From Paenibacillaceae bacterium (GTDB taxonomy: Bacteria; Bacillota; Bacilli; Paenibacillales; Paenibacillaceae), in the NCBI GenBank assembly GCA_900766135.1, contig CAAFUF010000023.1, positions 186,001 through 250,000 on the forward strand: a DNA stretch of 64,000 nt. Direction: 5' to 3'. A program made the position numbers and the translations under genes. The notes beneath the pieces are model-generated. The model had not been told where the DNA came from and made no database searches. It saw only the letters and a program-made list of their open reading frames with translations. Below, piece after piece: positions 31,466 to 39,486 of this stretch. Positions within the stretch are counted from its first letter, which is position 1. The number at the start of each line of letters is the position of its first letter.

Positions 31466-32916
31466 TTTAATTTCTCCTTCCTTGTTCGGCGATTTCGATT
31501 GTGGATGTCGGTTGCTTTGCTTTGGTTTCGGCGGGCTTCCCAATAGGCACCGGCTCCGAAGATCAGCAGAGCTGCCGCGGCAATCAAGAAGCCATTCCCG
31601 AAGGCAGCCGGAATCTCCCCGGTCCGGGGATTTTGCCCCGGATTCGCCATCGCCCCCAGCCCGAGGGCCGCACCGAAGGTCATGCCCAGATTGCGGGTCA
31701 GCGCAACCATGCCTCCGATCGCCCCGACCTGCGTCTGCGGGGCATGACGCATGATGTAGCTGTTATTGGGCGAGGCGATGAGTCCCATGCCTAGTCCGAT
31801 CAACGCCAGCACCGCCGTTACGCCGATAAGCGGCAGCCGGTTTAAATAGAGGGCGAACAGGGCGAACCCGCCGCCCATCGTACCTAAGCCGAGCAGCATA
31901 AACCGCCTGGAGCCGTAGACGTCGGACCCGTGGCCGGCGACCGGCCCGGCGGCGGCCAGCAGGAGCGGATAAGCGGTCATGATCCCCCCGATGAGGGACG
32001 GGGATAAACCGATCTCCCCGGACAAATAAAACGGCAGGGTGACCAGTACGATATTGGCCATGGCGAACGAAGCGCAGCTAAGGATCAACCCGGAACCCAC
32101 GGCCGGAATCCCCAGGGCCCTGACCGGCAAAAAGGGCGAGGGTCGCCGCAGTTCCCAAAGCAGGAGTAGAAGGAGCAGCGGGAGAACGGCGGACAGGAAG
32201 ACGACCGTGCCGGTAGCGAACCAGCCCTGCGACTGCGCGTTGGTTAGACCGATCACGCCGGAGCCGACCGACACGATAAACAGAAGGGCCCCAACGGGAT
32301 CGGGTTGTGCCGGGGTTCGCTCCCGTTCGCGAACGGGGATGTAGCGAATGGCCAGCCACGTGCCGATAAGGGCAACCGGAACATGAAGCAGAAACAGCCA
32401 TTGCCAGGGCAGCCACTCCGCGATCGCACCCCCGGCGATCGGTCCGAACATCGCGCCGAGAGCCACGGCCGTGCTCACGGTACCGAGTGCCCGCCCACGG
32501 CGTTCCGGGGGGACATGCACGGTGATGAGCCCGATATTGGTGGCCTGGAACATGGCGGCGCCCACGGCTTGCAGCATCCTGAACCCAAGCAGTGCCATCA
32601 GGTCGGGGGAAAGCGCAATCAGGGCGGAAGCGGCGGTGAACAAGCCGAATCCGATATTGTGGATGCGCCGGTGGCCGTAGCGGTCGCCGAGCTTGCCCAT
32701 GATCGGAAGTAACAAGGCGATGACGAGCAAATAACCGGTCGTAATCCATTGGGCGGTGTCCAGGTTCGTATGGAAGACCTCGGCCAAATAAGGCAGCGAA
32801 ACATGAACCACGCCGGCGGTAAAATGCGAAAGGAAAGCCCCCGTACCTATGGCGGTCATCATCCAAAATCGGCGGAATCCGGCCGAATCTGAACGAAGGA
32901 ACGATCGATATCTCAT
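31462..32916 (-). CDS. MFS multidrug exporter, DHA2 (EmrB/QacA) type
   Basis: This 484-residue transporter has about 14 membrane segments. The motif LPIMGKLGDRYGHRRIHNIGF is the MFS loop 2-3 signature, and RGRALGTVSTAVALGAMFGPIAGGAIAEW is the antiporter motif C that marks drug:H+ antiporters. It probably expels a toxic compound controlled by the MarR gene upstream. The ATG at 32916 is chosen over the TTG two codons earlier. A TTTGGTT-containing site in front resembles the one at the MarR promoter. Confidence 0.92.
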   Translation of the reverse strand: MRYRSFLRSDSAGFRRFWMMTAIGTGAFLSHFTAGVVHVSLPYLAEVFHTNLDTAQWITTGYLLVIALLLPIMGKLGDRYGHRRIHNIGFGLFTAASALIALSPDLMALLGFRMLQAVGAAMFQATNIGLITVHVPPERRGRALGTVSTAVALGAMFGPIAGGAIAEWLPWQWLFLLHVPVALIGTWLAIRYIPVRERERTPAQPDPVGALLFIVSVGSGVIGLTNAQSQGWFATGTVVFLSAVLPLLLLLLLWELRRPSPFLPVRALGIPAVGSGLILSCASFAMANIVLVTLPFYLSGEIGLSPSLIGGIMTAYPLLLAAAGPVAGHGSDVYGSRRFMLLGLGTMGGGFALFALYLNRLPLIGVTAVLALIGLGMGLIASPNNSYIMRHAPQTQVGAIGGMVALTRNLGMTFGAALGLGAMANPGQNPRTGEIPAAFGNGFLIAAAALLIFGAGAYWEARRNQSKATDIHNRNRRTRKEKLK

Positions 32917-32948
32917 AAGCAACCCGCTTTCTGTTTCTCATTTAGTTT

Positions 32949-32970
32949 AGTAACTATACTATTTGGTTAA
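32949..32970. promoter_or_regulatory. Candidate MarR operator before the MFS gene
   Basis: TAACTATACTATTTGGTTAA lies just upstream of the MFS gene and just after the MarR gene. The core ACTATTTGGTT recurs as its complement in the MarR promoter (33448-33475). Confidence 0.55.
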
Positions 32971-32976
32971 AAAAAA

Positions 32977-33441
32977 TTACTTCTCCAAGAAGTCGGCGAA
33001 TTTATCGACGCAACGTTCGAAAATTTCGATTTCCTGCTCGCTTAACTGGGCACGAAGCTGATCGTAGAAGCGAAGATGCATCTCTTCATGAGCCGTTAAC
33101 GCTTCTTGCCCCTTCCGGGTAAGCGAAATCAAGCTTCCCCGCGAGTCGGAGGGATGCTGCGCGCGGTGGATCAGGTTCTTCGCCTGGAGACGGGCGACCA
33201 ACTGCGTAATGGCTCCTTTCGTGACGCCCAGGCGTGACGCCAATTCGCTCATGAGTACGCCTCCCTCCATACCGATCGCCTCGATCGTATGGATCTCGCT
33301 GGGCGTTAACGTCCCGGCATCGCCGAAAGGAAGCGGCTGGCGCTCAAGCCGGCGGAGCTGCATGATCAGGCGACCGATGCTGCGGCTGCCGCTATTCGTC
33401 TTATTCGAAGAGTTGGTTGGGGTGGAGCGGTTCGTATTCAT
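32977..33441 (-). CDS. MarR-family transcriptional regulator
   Basis: This protein of about 154 residues has a MarR winged helix: LTPSEIHTIEAIGMEGGVLMSELASRLGVTKGAITQLVARLQAKNLIHRAQHPSDSRGSLISLTRKG. The dimerisation helix follows (AHEEMHLRFYDQLRAQLSEQEIEIFERCVDKFADFLEK). The ATG at 33441 lies only 6 bp after the predicted -10, so the transcript may be leaderless. An alternative TTG at 33477 would place the start inside the -35, so it is unlikely. It most likely represses the MFS-dehydrogenase genes downstream and itself. Confidence 0.9.
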   Translation of the reverse strand: MNTNRSTPTNSSNKTNSGSRSIGRLIMQLRRLERQPLPFGDAGTLTPSEIHTIEAIGMEGGVLMSELASRLGVTKGAITQLVARLQAKNLIHRAQHPSDSRGSLISLTRKGQEALTAHEEMHLRFYDQLRAQLSEQEIEIFERCVDKFADFLEK

Positions 33442-33447
33442 GCGATT

Positions 33448-33476
33448 AGTATAGTTTCTAAACCAAATAGTTGTCA
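33448..33476 (-). promoter_or_regulatory. MarR promoter with overlapping operator
   Basis: On the minus strand TTGACA is followed after 18 bp by TATACT (33453 to 33448). The spacer carries ACTATTTGGTTTAGAAAC, the candidate MarR site shared with the region before the MFS gene. The ATG follows the -10 after 6 bp. Confidence 0.7.
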
Positions 33477-33550
33477 AGAAGCCGTCAAGAAAGAAGTTCT
33501 GACCGAATCCCGCTCGGGAGTCCCTTTATCCCGTTGGGACCTAACGCACA

Positions 33551-33590
33551 TAAAAACGGGCCACCCCGGCCATATGGCCGGGGGGCCCGC
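33551..33590 (-). terminator. Terminator of the guanylate-kinase-like gene
   Basis: On the minus strand CGGGCCCCCCGGCCAT pairs with ATGGCCGGGGTGGCCCG (one mismatch), followed by five T. Confidence 0.9.
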
Positions 33591-33596
33591 TTCCGT

Positions 33597-34247
33597 TCAG
33601 ATTTTGTCCTGCAGAAAATCCTTGATCTTCGCCAGCGTCGCGGCGGAATCGATGTTTTGCAGCAAATAGTCGGAATCTTTCTTGTAAACGACCTGCTCCG
33701 AATAGTTCCGCAAATACTCTTCGATGACCTCGGGAGGCGCCCCTTCTCGTTCCTCGCGCAGCCGAATGTCTTCCTTCGTCACGTAGAGGAAAATCCGAAT
33801 CGCCTGCGGCCCAAACCGTTTCCGCAGCGCCTGCAGGCCGTCATGATTCACGACGACAATCGCCGCGCCGCGCTGCTCCAATGCTTCGGTCAACTCGCGT
33901 TCCGCGATTCCGTAGCTGCCGCGCTCCAAACGGACGCTTTGGCTGAACTCTTGTCTGCCGAGCATCGCCTGAAAGTCCGCTTCCGCGATAAAACGGTAGT
34001 GCTCGCCGTCCCGTTCCCCCTTGCGCAAGGCGCGGGTCGTGTAAGGCAGCACATAAGGAAAGCCCAGCTCGGCGCTTAGTTGCTTGGCGATGCTCTTTCG
34101 GCCGGAGCCGCTCGTACCGGTGATGACGATCACCTTGGGCTGCGGGCCGCGATCATCTGCCAGGGCCACGTCGGCCGGGCCGAGGGTTTCGCCCTCGTTG
34201 CGAGTAGGGTCAGAGGTTGTTTTCGAGCCTTTCAGCCATTTCCACAT
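33597..34247 (-). CDS. Guanylate kinase-like protein
   Basis: This protein of 216 residues begins MWKWLKGSKTTSD. After about 40 poorly ordered residues comes a guanylate kinase fold: VIVITGTSGSGRKSIAKQL (P-loop), YVLPYTTRALRKGERDGEHYRFI (GMP-binding region) and GSYGIAERELTEAL. The P-loop has Arg in the variable slot as in true kinases. The N-terminal tail and sequence distance suggest a paralogue of Gmk rather than the housekeeping enzyme. The ATG at 34247 follows CGGAG; a GTG at 34310 would put the start inside the upstream AAGGAGG site. Confidence 0.85.
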   Translation of the reverse strand: MWKWLKGSKTTSDPTRNEGETLGPADVALADDRGPQPKVIVITGTSGSGRKSIAKQLSAELGFPYVLPYTTRALRKGERDGEHYRFIAEADFQAMLGRQEFSQSVRLERGSYGIAERELTEALEQRGAAIVVVNHDGLQALRKRFGPQAIRIFLYVTKEDIRLREEREGAPPEVIEEYLRNYSEQVVYKKDSDYLLQNIDSAATLAKIKDFLQDKI

Positions 34248-34415
34248 CGCGTCTCCGTGCGCGTTATCCGGCATAAGCGGGATGCCGCCGGCAGAACCGC
34301 ACGGATTCACCTCCTTCGCGAACGTCTTTACTTCCTATGTCGGCAAAAAGAGGGAAAAAATTGAATGAACTCCGGCTTAACTCCGAAGATTTCCGAATAA
34401 GCTCCGGCCGCTTCC

Positions 34416-35531
34416 TCAGAACACCCGCCGCGCGGTGACGAACCGCTTTTTCCACTGGCCATCGAACGCCTCGATATGAACTCCCTGCTCTTTGGAGTAG
34501 GTGTGCAAAATCTGATTGTCGCCGATGTAGATCCCGACGTGGCCGATATCCAGCCCGCGTGCGCCGAAGAACAGCAGATCTCCCTTGCGAAGCTCGTCCA
34601 GACCAACCTCTGTGCCTTCTTTGGCTTGATCATAGGAAACGCGCGGAAGCTCGATCGAGAGAATATCCGCGTACACCCTTTTCACGAAAGAAGAGCAGTC
34701 GAACGTTTTCGTCTGGTCCGGCGACGCGCCGAATTCGTAAGGCGTGCCTTCGAACGTTTTGCCATACGCGATCAGCTCGTCCGCTTGTTTGTCCGCAAGG
34801 GCGTCGCTCCGATAGTCGGTGTATTTGGGCTTGGCCGATACATAACCGGAGCGTCCGTCCGCAGTGCGCACCTCCAGCCAAAGCGCGCCGGCCTCGCGAA
34901 CGACATGCAGCTTGCTGCCGGCGGGAAGCAGTTCCCCGCCGACCGTTTCGCTATCCGCATCCGGCGCGTTGCGCAGGTTGACGCCCCACGCGACGGTGGT
35001 TTCGAATGTAAACGCCGAGGTGATCCGTACCGTGCGGTGCTTGCCGTCCCAGACCACGTCGCAGCCCAGAGCTTCGCTTACGAACCGCAGAGGCACCAGG
35101 GAATAACCGTCTGCAATCTGTCCGGGCACCGGCAGCGTTAAGGTCTGCCCGTTCAGCTGCGCCGTGAGGTCGCCGATCCGGTAAACCAGCGTCATTTGGC
35201 CGCGAGTCGCCGTGACGGTCTTGCTGCCGTCGTCCCAGACCAGCTTGGCGCCCAGCGCCTCAAAAACGTCGCGGATCGGCAGCAGGACGCTGCCGCTCAC
35301 CAGGACCGGCGGCGTCTCCGTCTGCAGCGGCCGCCCGTCGAGTTCGACCGCGATGCGGCCCGTGGAGGCGGAGGCGGTTTGGGGGGCCGGAACCGCTGCC
35401 GTCAAAGCCCCCGAAGCCGCGCCGCCCGCAGGCTCCGCGCCGACTGTTCCGGCCTGAGCGGACAGTACGAGGGAGGCCGCCAGCAGCCAGGTGAGTCCGA
35501 GCGTTTTAGGGTTGAATGGTTTCGTCATCAT
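34416..35531 (-). CDS. Secreted NlpC/P60 peptidoglycan hydrolase with copper-amine-oxidase-like and SH3 domains
   Basis: This 371-residue protein has a signal peptide (about 1-32). A copper amine oxidase N-like domain follows (about 60-170, with LPIRDVFEALGAKLVWD and PLRFVSEALGCDVVW). Next is an SH3-like domain (about 180-240), then an NlpC/P60 domain (about 250-371) with catalytic Cys279 in FDCSSF, His331 in IGHVGIYIGD and His343. It should cleave peptidoglycan stem peptides, with the other domains binding the wall. This domain order is common in Paenibacillus. AGGTGA precedes the ATG at 35531. It is monocistronic as far as can be seen. Confidence 0.92.
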   Translation of the reverse strand: MMTKPFNPKTLGLTWLLAASLVLSAQAGTVGAEPAGGAASGALTAAVPAPQTASASTGRIAVELDGRPLQTETPPVLVSGSVLLPIRDVFEALGAKLVWDDGSKTVTATRGQMTLVYRIGDLTAQLNGQTLTLPVPGQIADGYSLVPLRFVSEALGCDVVWDGKHRTVRITSAFTFETTVAWGVNLRNAPDADSETVGGELLPAGSKLHVVREAGALWLEVRTADGRSGYVSAKPKYTDYRSDALADKQADELIAYGKTFEGTPYEFGASPDQTKTFDCSSFVKRVYADILSIELPRVSYDQAKEGTEVGLDELRKGDLLFFGARGLDIGHVGIYIGDNQILHTYSKEQGVHIEAFDGQWKKRFVTARRVF

Positions 35532-35605
35532 AAATCACCTATTTTCTGGATGGATTTATATAGTTGGACGAAACCGGGGCCGTTTAGTTGTGCGGAAAAT
35601 GTTTC

Positions 35606-36898
35606 CTATCCCTGCGAATCAAGCGGTGTCAGGCGATCCAAGCCGTTCATGTACTTGCGAAGTGCCTGCGGAATCCGGATGCTGCCGTCTTCTTCCTGAT
35701 GATTTTCCAATAACGGAATCAGGATCCGCGGCGAGGCGACCATGGTGTTGTTCAACGTGTAGCAGTATTGCAGCTTGCCGTCCCGGTCTTTGAAGCGGAT
35801 ATTCGAACGGCGCGCCTGAAAATCCAGCAGCTGCGACGACGAATGGGTTTCCCCGTAAGCCCCGCGGCTTGGCATCCACGTTTCGATGTCGAATTGCTTA
35901 TACGTTTTTTGCGACATGTCTCCGGTACACACCGCCATCACCCGGTAAGGAAGCTCCAGAAGCTGAAGCAACTCCTCGGCGTTTTGCGTGATTTCCTGAA
36001 ACAGCCGCTCCGACAGCTCCAGGTCGTTCTCGCACAGCACCACCTGCTCGACCTTCGAGAACTGATGCACGCGGTACAAGCCGTGCACGTCCCGGCCCGC
36101 CGAGCCGACCTCGCTGCGGAAACATAACGAGGCGGCAGCTAGCTTCACCGGATGGGTAACGTCGACGATCTCGCGGTCGAAGTACGACACGAGCGGGACC
36201 TCGGCGGTGCCGACCAGCCAGCGGTCGTCCTCGGCCATCCGGTACGTCTGATCCACTCCCAGCGGGAAGAACCCGGTGTTCACGAGCGCCTCCGAGCGCA
36301 CCATTAACGGGACCTCCAGCAGGGTGAAGCCTTTGGCCGTGAGGAGATCGACGGCCAGCTGCTGCACTGCCCGGTGCAGCATCACCCCTGTGCCGCTCAA
36401 GTAGTAGTTGCGCGCACCGGCTGTTTTGACCCCGCGGGGGATGTCGATCATCCGATGGAGCTCGCCTAACGCGACGTGATCCCGCGGCGCAAACCCGAAT
36501 GCCGCCGGTTCGCCGGCCCGCTTGACCTCGACATTGTCGAGATCCGACCGGCCCTTGGGGGTATCCGGCGAGACCGGACTCGGGACAAGCAGCATCAGCC
36601 GCCGATATTCGCGTTCGGCTTCCTCCAGCTCTTTCTCCAGCCCGTTCAGCCGCCGGTTCAGCTGTTTGACCTCTTCTTTCAACGCGGCGGCTGCGTCCGG
36701 CCCTTCCTCCCGGATTTGCGCCTCGATCTGTGGCGTCAGCCGGTTGCGCTCCTGCCGCAGCCGTTCCGTTTCCTGCAGCAAGGCCCGGCGTTGGTCGTCC
36801 CAATGCAATAGCTCCGGGACCGATAAGTCGATCCCTTTTTCCTCTGTGACCGTTTGAACCTGTTCCTGATGCTCCCGAATCCATTTCACGTCTAACAT
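35606..36898 (-). CDS. serS: Seryl-tRNA synthetase
   Basis: This 430-residue class II synthetase has the N-terminal coiled-coil arm (about 30-105, rich in Glu/Arg/Gln) that recognises the long variable arm of tRNA-Ser. The catalytic motifs follow: VPLMVRSEALVNTGFFP, AASLCFRSEVGSAGRDVHGLYRVHQFSKVEQV (motif 2) and YCYTLNNTMVASPRILIPLLENHQ (motif 3). Length matches the family. A T-box leader precedes it, so expression rises when tRNA-Ser is uncharged. GGAGC lies upstream of the ATG. Confidence 0.97.
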   Translation of the reverse strand: MLDVKWIREHQEQVQTVTEEKGIDLSVPELLHWDDQRRALLQETERLRQERNRLTPQIEAQIREEGPDAAAALKEEVKQLNRRLNGLEKELEEAEREYRRLMLLVPSPVSPDTPKGRSDLDNVEVKRAGEPAAFGFAPRDHVALGELHRMIDIPRGVKTAGARNYYLSGTGVMLHRAVQQLAVDLLTAKGFTLLEVPLMVRSEALVNTGFFPLGVDQTYRMAEDDRWLVGTAEVPLVSYFDREIVDVTHPVKLAAASLCFRSEVGSAGRDVHGLYRVHQFSKVEQVVLCENDLELSERLFQEITQNAEELLQLLELPYRVMAVCTGDMSQKTYKQFDIETWMPSRGAYGETHSSSQLLDFQARRSNIRFKDRDGKLQYCYTLNNTMVASPRILIPLLENHQEEDGSIRIPQALRKYMNGLDRLTPLDSQG

Positions 36899-36930
36899 GG
36901 GTGATCCGCTCCTTTACGTATGAGAATACA

Positions 36931-37157
36931 AAAAGCGCCCTTCGTCCGATTGGGACGAGGAGCGCTGTATGCTCGCGGTGCCACCCAAATTGACTAAACC
37001 GGCAGGGCCGGTTCAATCCCCTTTAGTTCCGCAGTAACGGGCGGACCCGGTTAACTTAGGAGGGAGTTTTTCATGCGCGTTTGTTGCGCGGTTCCCCTTG
37101 ACGATAACGCCTCCGAGTTGGATGCTCTTCATAGGCATGATTCCGAAATTTGATTTG
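36931..37157 (-). promoter_or_regulatory. T-box leader of serS
   Basis: On the minus strand the leader holds the T-box sequence GGGTGGCACCGCG (near 36973-36986) and a stem III-like hairpin of AACCGG/CCGGTT arms. It ends in a terminator where AGCGCTCCTCGTCC pairs with GGACGAAGGGCGCT, followed by T5 (36931-36966). T-box leaders bind uncharged tRNA and switch to an antiterminator. I could not place the specifier codon with certainty; a UCC in the region near 37045 is a candidate. Confidence 0.88.
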
Positions 37158-37163
37158 TATAGC

Positions 37164-37193
37164 AGTATAGCGTAAGTGACCAAGGATTTTCAA
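37164..37193 (-). promoter_or_regulatory. Promoter of the T-box/serS transcript
   Basis: On the minus strand TTGAAA (37193 to 37188) and TATACT (37169 to 37164) are spaced by 18 bp. Confidence 0.7.
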
Positions 37194-37211
37194 GAGGGAG
37201 GGAAACGTTAA

Positions 37212-37844
37212 ATGAGAAAATTGCTGCTTACCGGCTTCGAACCCTTTGGCGGCGAACCGATCAATCCGGCGGTTGAAGCGGTTCGCCGGCTGCAGGGCCG
37301 TCATAACGGCTCCTTTGAGGTCGTAGGGCTGGAGCTTCCGACGGTGTTCGGCCAATCTATCGAGCGCTTGTTGTCCTGCATCAAGGAAACCGAACCCGAG
37401 GTGGTGATCGCGCTGGGGCAGGCCGGCGGACGAGGGGGGATCTCGTTCGAGCGGATTGCCGTCAACTTAAGCGACGCCGACATCGCCGACAATGCGGGAT
37501 ATCGGCCGATCGACGTTGCGGTCGTGCCGGAGGGACCGGCGGCCTACTGGACCACGTTGCCGGTCAAACGCATGGTGGCCAGGTTGCAATCCGAAGGAAT
37601 CCCCGCCTCGCTTTCGCTATCGGCCGGCACCTTTGTGTGCAACCATGTATTTTATGGGCTGATGCACCACCTCGCCGTCAGCGGCAAGCCGATCCGGGGC
37701 GGATTCATCCACGTCCCTTACCTGCCGGAGCAGGCGGAGCGGCATCCCGGCGCCCCAAGCATGGCGCTGGAGCAGATGGTATTTGGACTGGAGCAGGCGA
37801 TTAGCGTCATGACGGAATCATCAAAAGGGAGCGTTCAACGATGA
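37212..37844 (+). CDS. pcp: Pyroglutamyl-peptidase I
   Basis: This 210-residue cysteine peptidase begins KLLLTGFEPFGGEPINPA, the family signature. The catalytic triad is visible as Glu80 (ISFERIAVNL), Cys143 (LSAGTFVCNHVFYGLMH) and His167 (GGFIHVPYLPEQ). It removes N-terminal pyroglutamate from peptides in the cytoplasm. GAGGGAGGG precedes the ATG, about 10 bp further than ideal. Its promoter must lie close to or overlap the divergent serS promoter. Confidence 0.95.
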   Translation: MRKLLLTGFEPFGGEPINPAVEAVRRLQGRHNGSFEVVGLELPTVFGQSIERLLSCIKETEPEVVIALGQAGGRGGISFERIAVNLSDADIADNAGYRPIDVAVVPEGPAAYWTTLPVKRMVARLQSEGIPASLSLSAGTFVCNHVFYGLMHHLAVSGKPIRGGFIHVPYLPEQAERHPGAPSMALEQMVFGLEQAISVMTESSKGSVQR

Positions 37845-37928
37845 ATCGTAACCCGGATACCGGCGGCCATCTGTTTTCGTTTGATCTTCTTAGCGGGCAG
37901 TCACGCAAATGCTCACGAGGATGAACAG

Positions 37929-38114
37929 AATAAGTGCAAAAATGCAGTTATTTAGGTGAGTTACAGCAATGAACGGCAAAATAGATGCGTAAATACAGTT
38001 ATTTGGGCGATTCTGGAGGTATTGGTGCATTGTGCAGGAAATAAATGCATTTTTGCAGGTGTTTATGAGAACATGACTCATCCCGAGGAAATACCTGCAC
38101 TTTTGCAGTTATTC
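37929..38114. repeat. Intergenic four-site element (array B)
   Basis: The repeat has a core TGCAAAAATGCA inside AATA…GTTATTT. Direct copies have their 12-bp cores at 37935-37946 and 37986-37997 (51 bp apart). Inverted copies have cores at 38046-38057 and 38096-38107 (50 bp apart). The middle step is 60 bp. An extra TGCATTGTGCA lies at 38026-38036. This stretch between pcp and the sigma gene has no convincing gene. Confidence 0.78.
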
Positions 38115-38137
38115 CTCTTCCTCTCTCTGCAAAAGCA

Positions 38138-38180
38138 GCTCCGCCAAAGGCCGTACGGGTCTTCGGCGGGGCTTTTTTTT
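38138..38180 (+). terminator. Rho-independent terminator in the pcp-sigma gap
   Basis: GCTCCGCC pairs with GGCGGGGC and is followed by eight T. It is about 300 bp after pcp, so it ends either a long pcp transcript or RNA from array B. Confidence 0.8.
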
Positions 38181-38282
38181 CGTATCCAGCCGTGGATTTG
38201 GGGACAAACCGTGAACTTTTCCGTTTTTCGCCGCACATCTCTTCGCCTAAGTCCGTTAAGCAATGTGAGGGGAGGTTTTCAT

Positions 38283-38744
38283 GTGTCGGTCGACATCGAA
38301 GAACTTTACGACAAAATCTATCGCTATTGCTACTATAAGGTCGGCAATGCCTCTTTGGCGGAAGACCTGACCCAGGAAACCTGCCTCAAGTACTTTGCGC
38401 AGAACTCATACATCGAACGCGGGAAGCCGCTGGCCTATCTTTACACCATCGCGCGAAATCTGTGCATGGATACGTTTCGCAAAAAACAGCCGGAACAACT
38501 GGCCGGAGAGCTGCCCGACACGGATTCGTTGGAACGGCTGGAGCTTCAAATCATTGTCCGGCAGGCCCTAACAACGCTGCCGGAACTGGAACGGGAACTG
38601 TTGCTCTTACGATACGCCAACGAGCTTACCGTCGGTGAAATCGCGGCGATTACGGGACTTTCCCGTTTCGCGGTCTACCGGAAGACAAGTTCTGCGCTGG
38701 CTGCTCTGAAAGCCATGCTGAAAGGGGAGGATGCGCTTGACTAA
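38283..38744 (+). CDS. ECF-type RNA polymerase sigma factor
   Basis: This 153-residue sigma factor has region 2 (ELYDKIYRYCYYKVGNASLAEDLTQETCLKYF and LAYLYTIARNLCMDTFRKK) and region 4 (ALTTLPELERELLLLRYANELTVGEIAAITGLSRFAVYRKTSSALAALK). The GTG at 38283 has GGGGAGG upstream and starts at the normal place for region 2; the in-frame extension to 37956 runs through array B and is not real. The next genes are a membrane protein, an ABC ATPase and a permease, as in the Bacillus subtilis sigY-yxl operon. The membrane protein may act as its anti-sigma factor. Confidence 0.92.
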   Translation: MSVDIEELYDKIYRYCYYKVGNASLAEDLTQETCLKYFAQNSYIERGKPLAYLYTIARNLCMDTFRKKQPEQLAGELPDTDSLERLELQIIVRQALTTLPELERELLLLRYANELTVGEIAAITGLSRFAVYRKTSSALAALKAMLKGEDALD

Positions 38745-39486
38745 CCGATGGAAAAACGTCTTGCAAACCGCGTTTGAAGCACCGAAACCCGAGGATAAAG
38801 AGCGATTCCTGAAAACGCTGCGTTATCCCAAAATCTCCGCTGCGGATTTCTTCCTCAGCCAGTTCCGCTATATTCGCAAACGGGTCTGGGTGCTTTCCGC
38901 CCTAATCGCGGCGATGGGCTGGGCCGTTGCCCTATCTTCGCCGCTGGCCAATCTTTGGCATGCGGAAGCGGGCCGGCTCTGGATCCTTTCCGCCCTCCTG
39001 CCGTTCTTGGCTTTGCTGACGGCTACGGAGCTGTCGCGCTCCATGGGCTGTCGTATGGCGGAGCTGGAATTGAGCTGCCGGTTCAGCCTGCCGCAGGTCG
39101 TTATGGCGCGGGCCGCTATTTTAGGCGGAGGAAACTTCCTTATTTTGGCGTTGCTACTGACCCTGATTAGCCAGAGTTCGTCCTATGGCCTGCTGCAAGC
39201 TGCGACCTACCTGCTCGTTCCCTATCTTATGACCTGCGGCGTCAGCCTGTGGATCGTGAACCGGGTGCGCGGACGGGAAAGCGTCTACGGCTGCGCCGGA
39301 GCGGCCTGCCTCGTCAGCATGACGAACGTCGTTGCCGGCAGCGCGCTGCAGTTTCTTTATTCCAACGCGTTTCTGGGCTACTGGCTGCTCCTGTTTGCCG
39401 CAAGCAGCCTGTTTATCGGCATTCAGTTGCGCGATTTGCATAAACGAACGGAGGAGAGAACATGGGACTTATTCTTGACCGAGTGA
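38737..39486 (+). CDS. Membrane protein of the ECF sigma operon
   Basis: This protein of about 249 residues has a soluble N-terminal 50 residues (TNRWKNVLQTAFEAPKPEDKERFLKTLRYPKISAADF) followed by about six membrane segments. The cytoplasmic N-terminus beside an ECF sigma gene fits an anti-sigma role, but no zinc-binding anti-sigma motif is seen, so this is inference. The TTG at 38737 has GGGGAGG at good spacing; the ATG at 38731 abuts the ribosome site. It overlaps the sigma gene by 8 bp and the ATPase gene by 25 bp. Confidence 0.8.
   Translation: MTNRWKNVLQTAFEAPKPEDKERFLKTLRYPKISAADFFLSQFRYIRKRVWVLSALIAAMGWAVALSSPLANLWHAEAGRLWILSALLPFLALLTATELSRSMGCRMAELELSCRFSLPQVVMARAAILGGGNFLILALLLTLISQSSSYGLLQAATYLLVPYLMTCGVSLWIVNRVRGRESVYGCAGAACLVSMTNVVAGSALQFLYSNAFLGYWLLLFAASSLFIGIQLRDLHKRTEERTWDLFLTE

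Noticed and set aside
37956..38282. N-terminal extension of the sigma factor
   Set aside because: It translates array B and a terminator hairpin. The GTG at 38283 has a good ribosome site at the normal sigma start.
38205..38282. ECF autoregulatory promoter (TGAACT and a CGCCT element) before the sigma gene
   Set aside because: The spacing does not fit a -35/-10 pair of about 16 bp, so I cannot support it.
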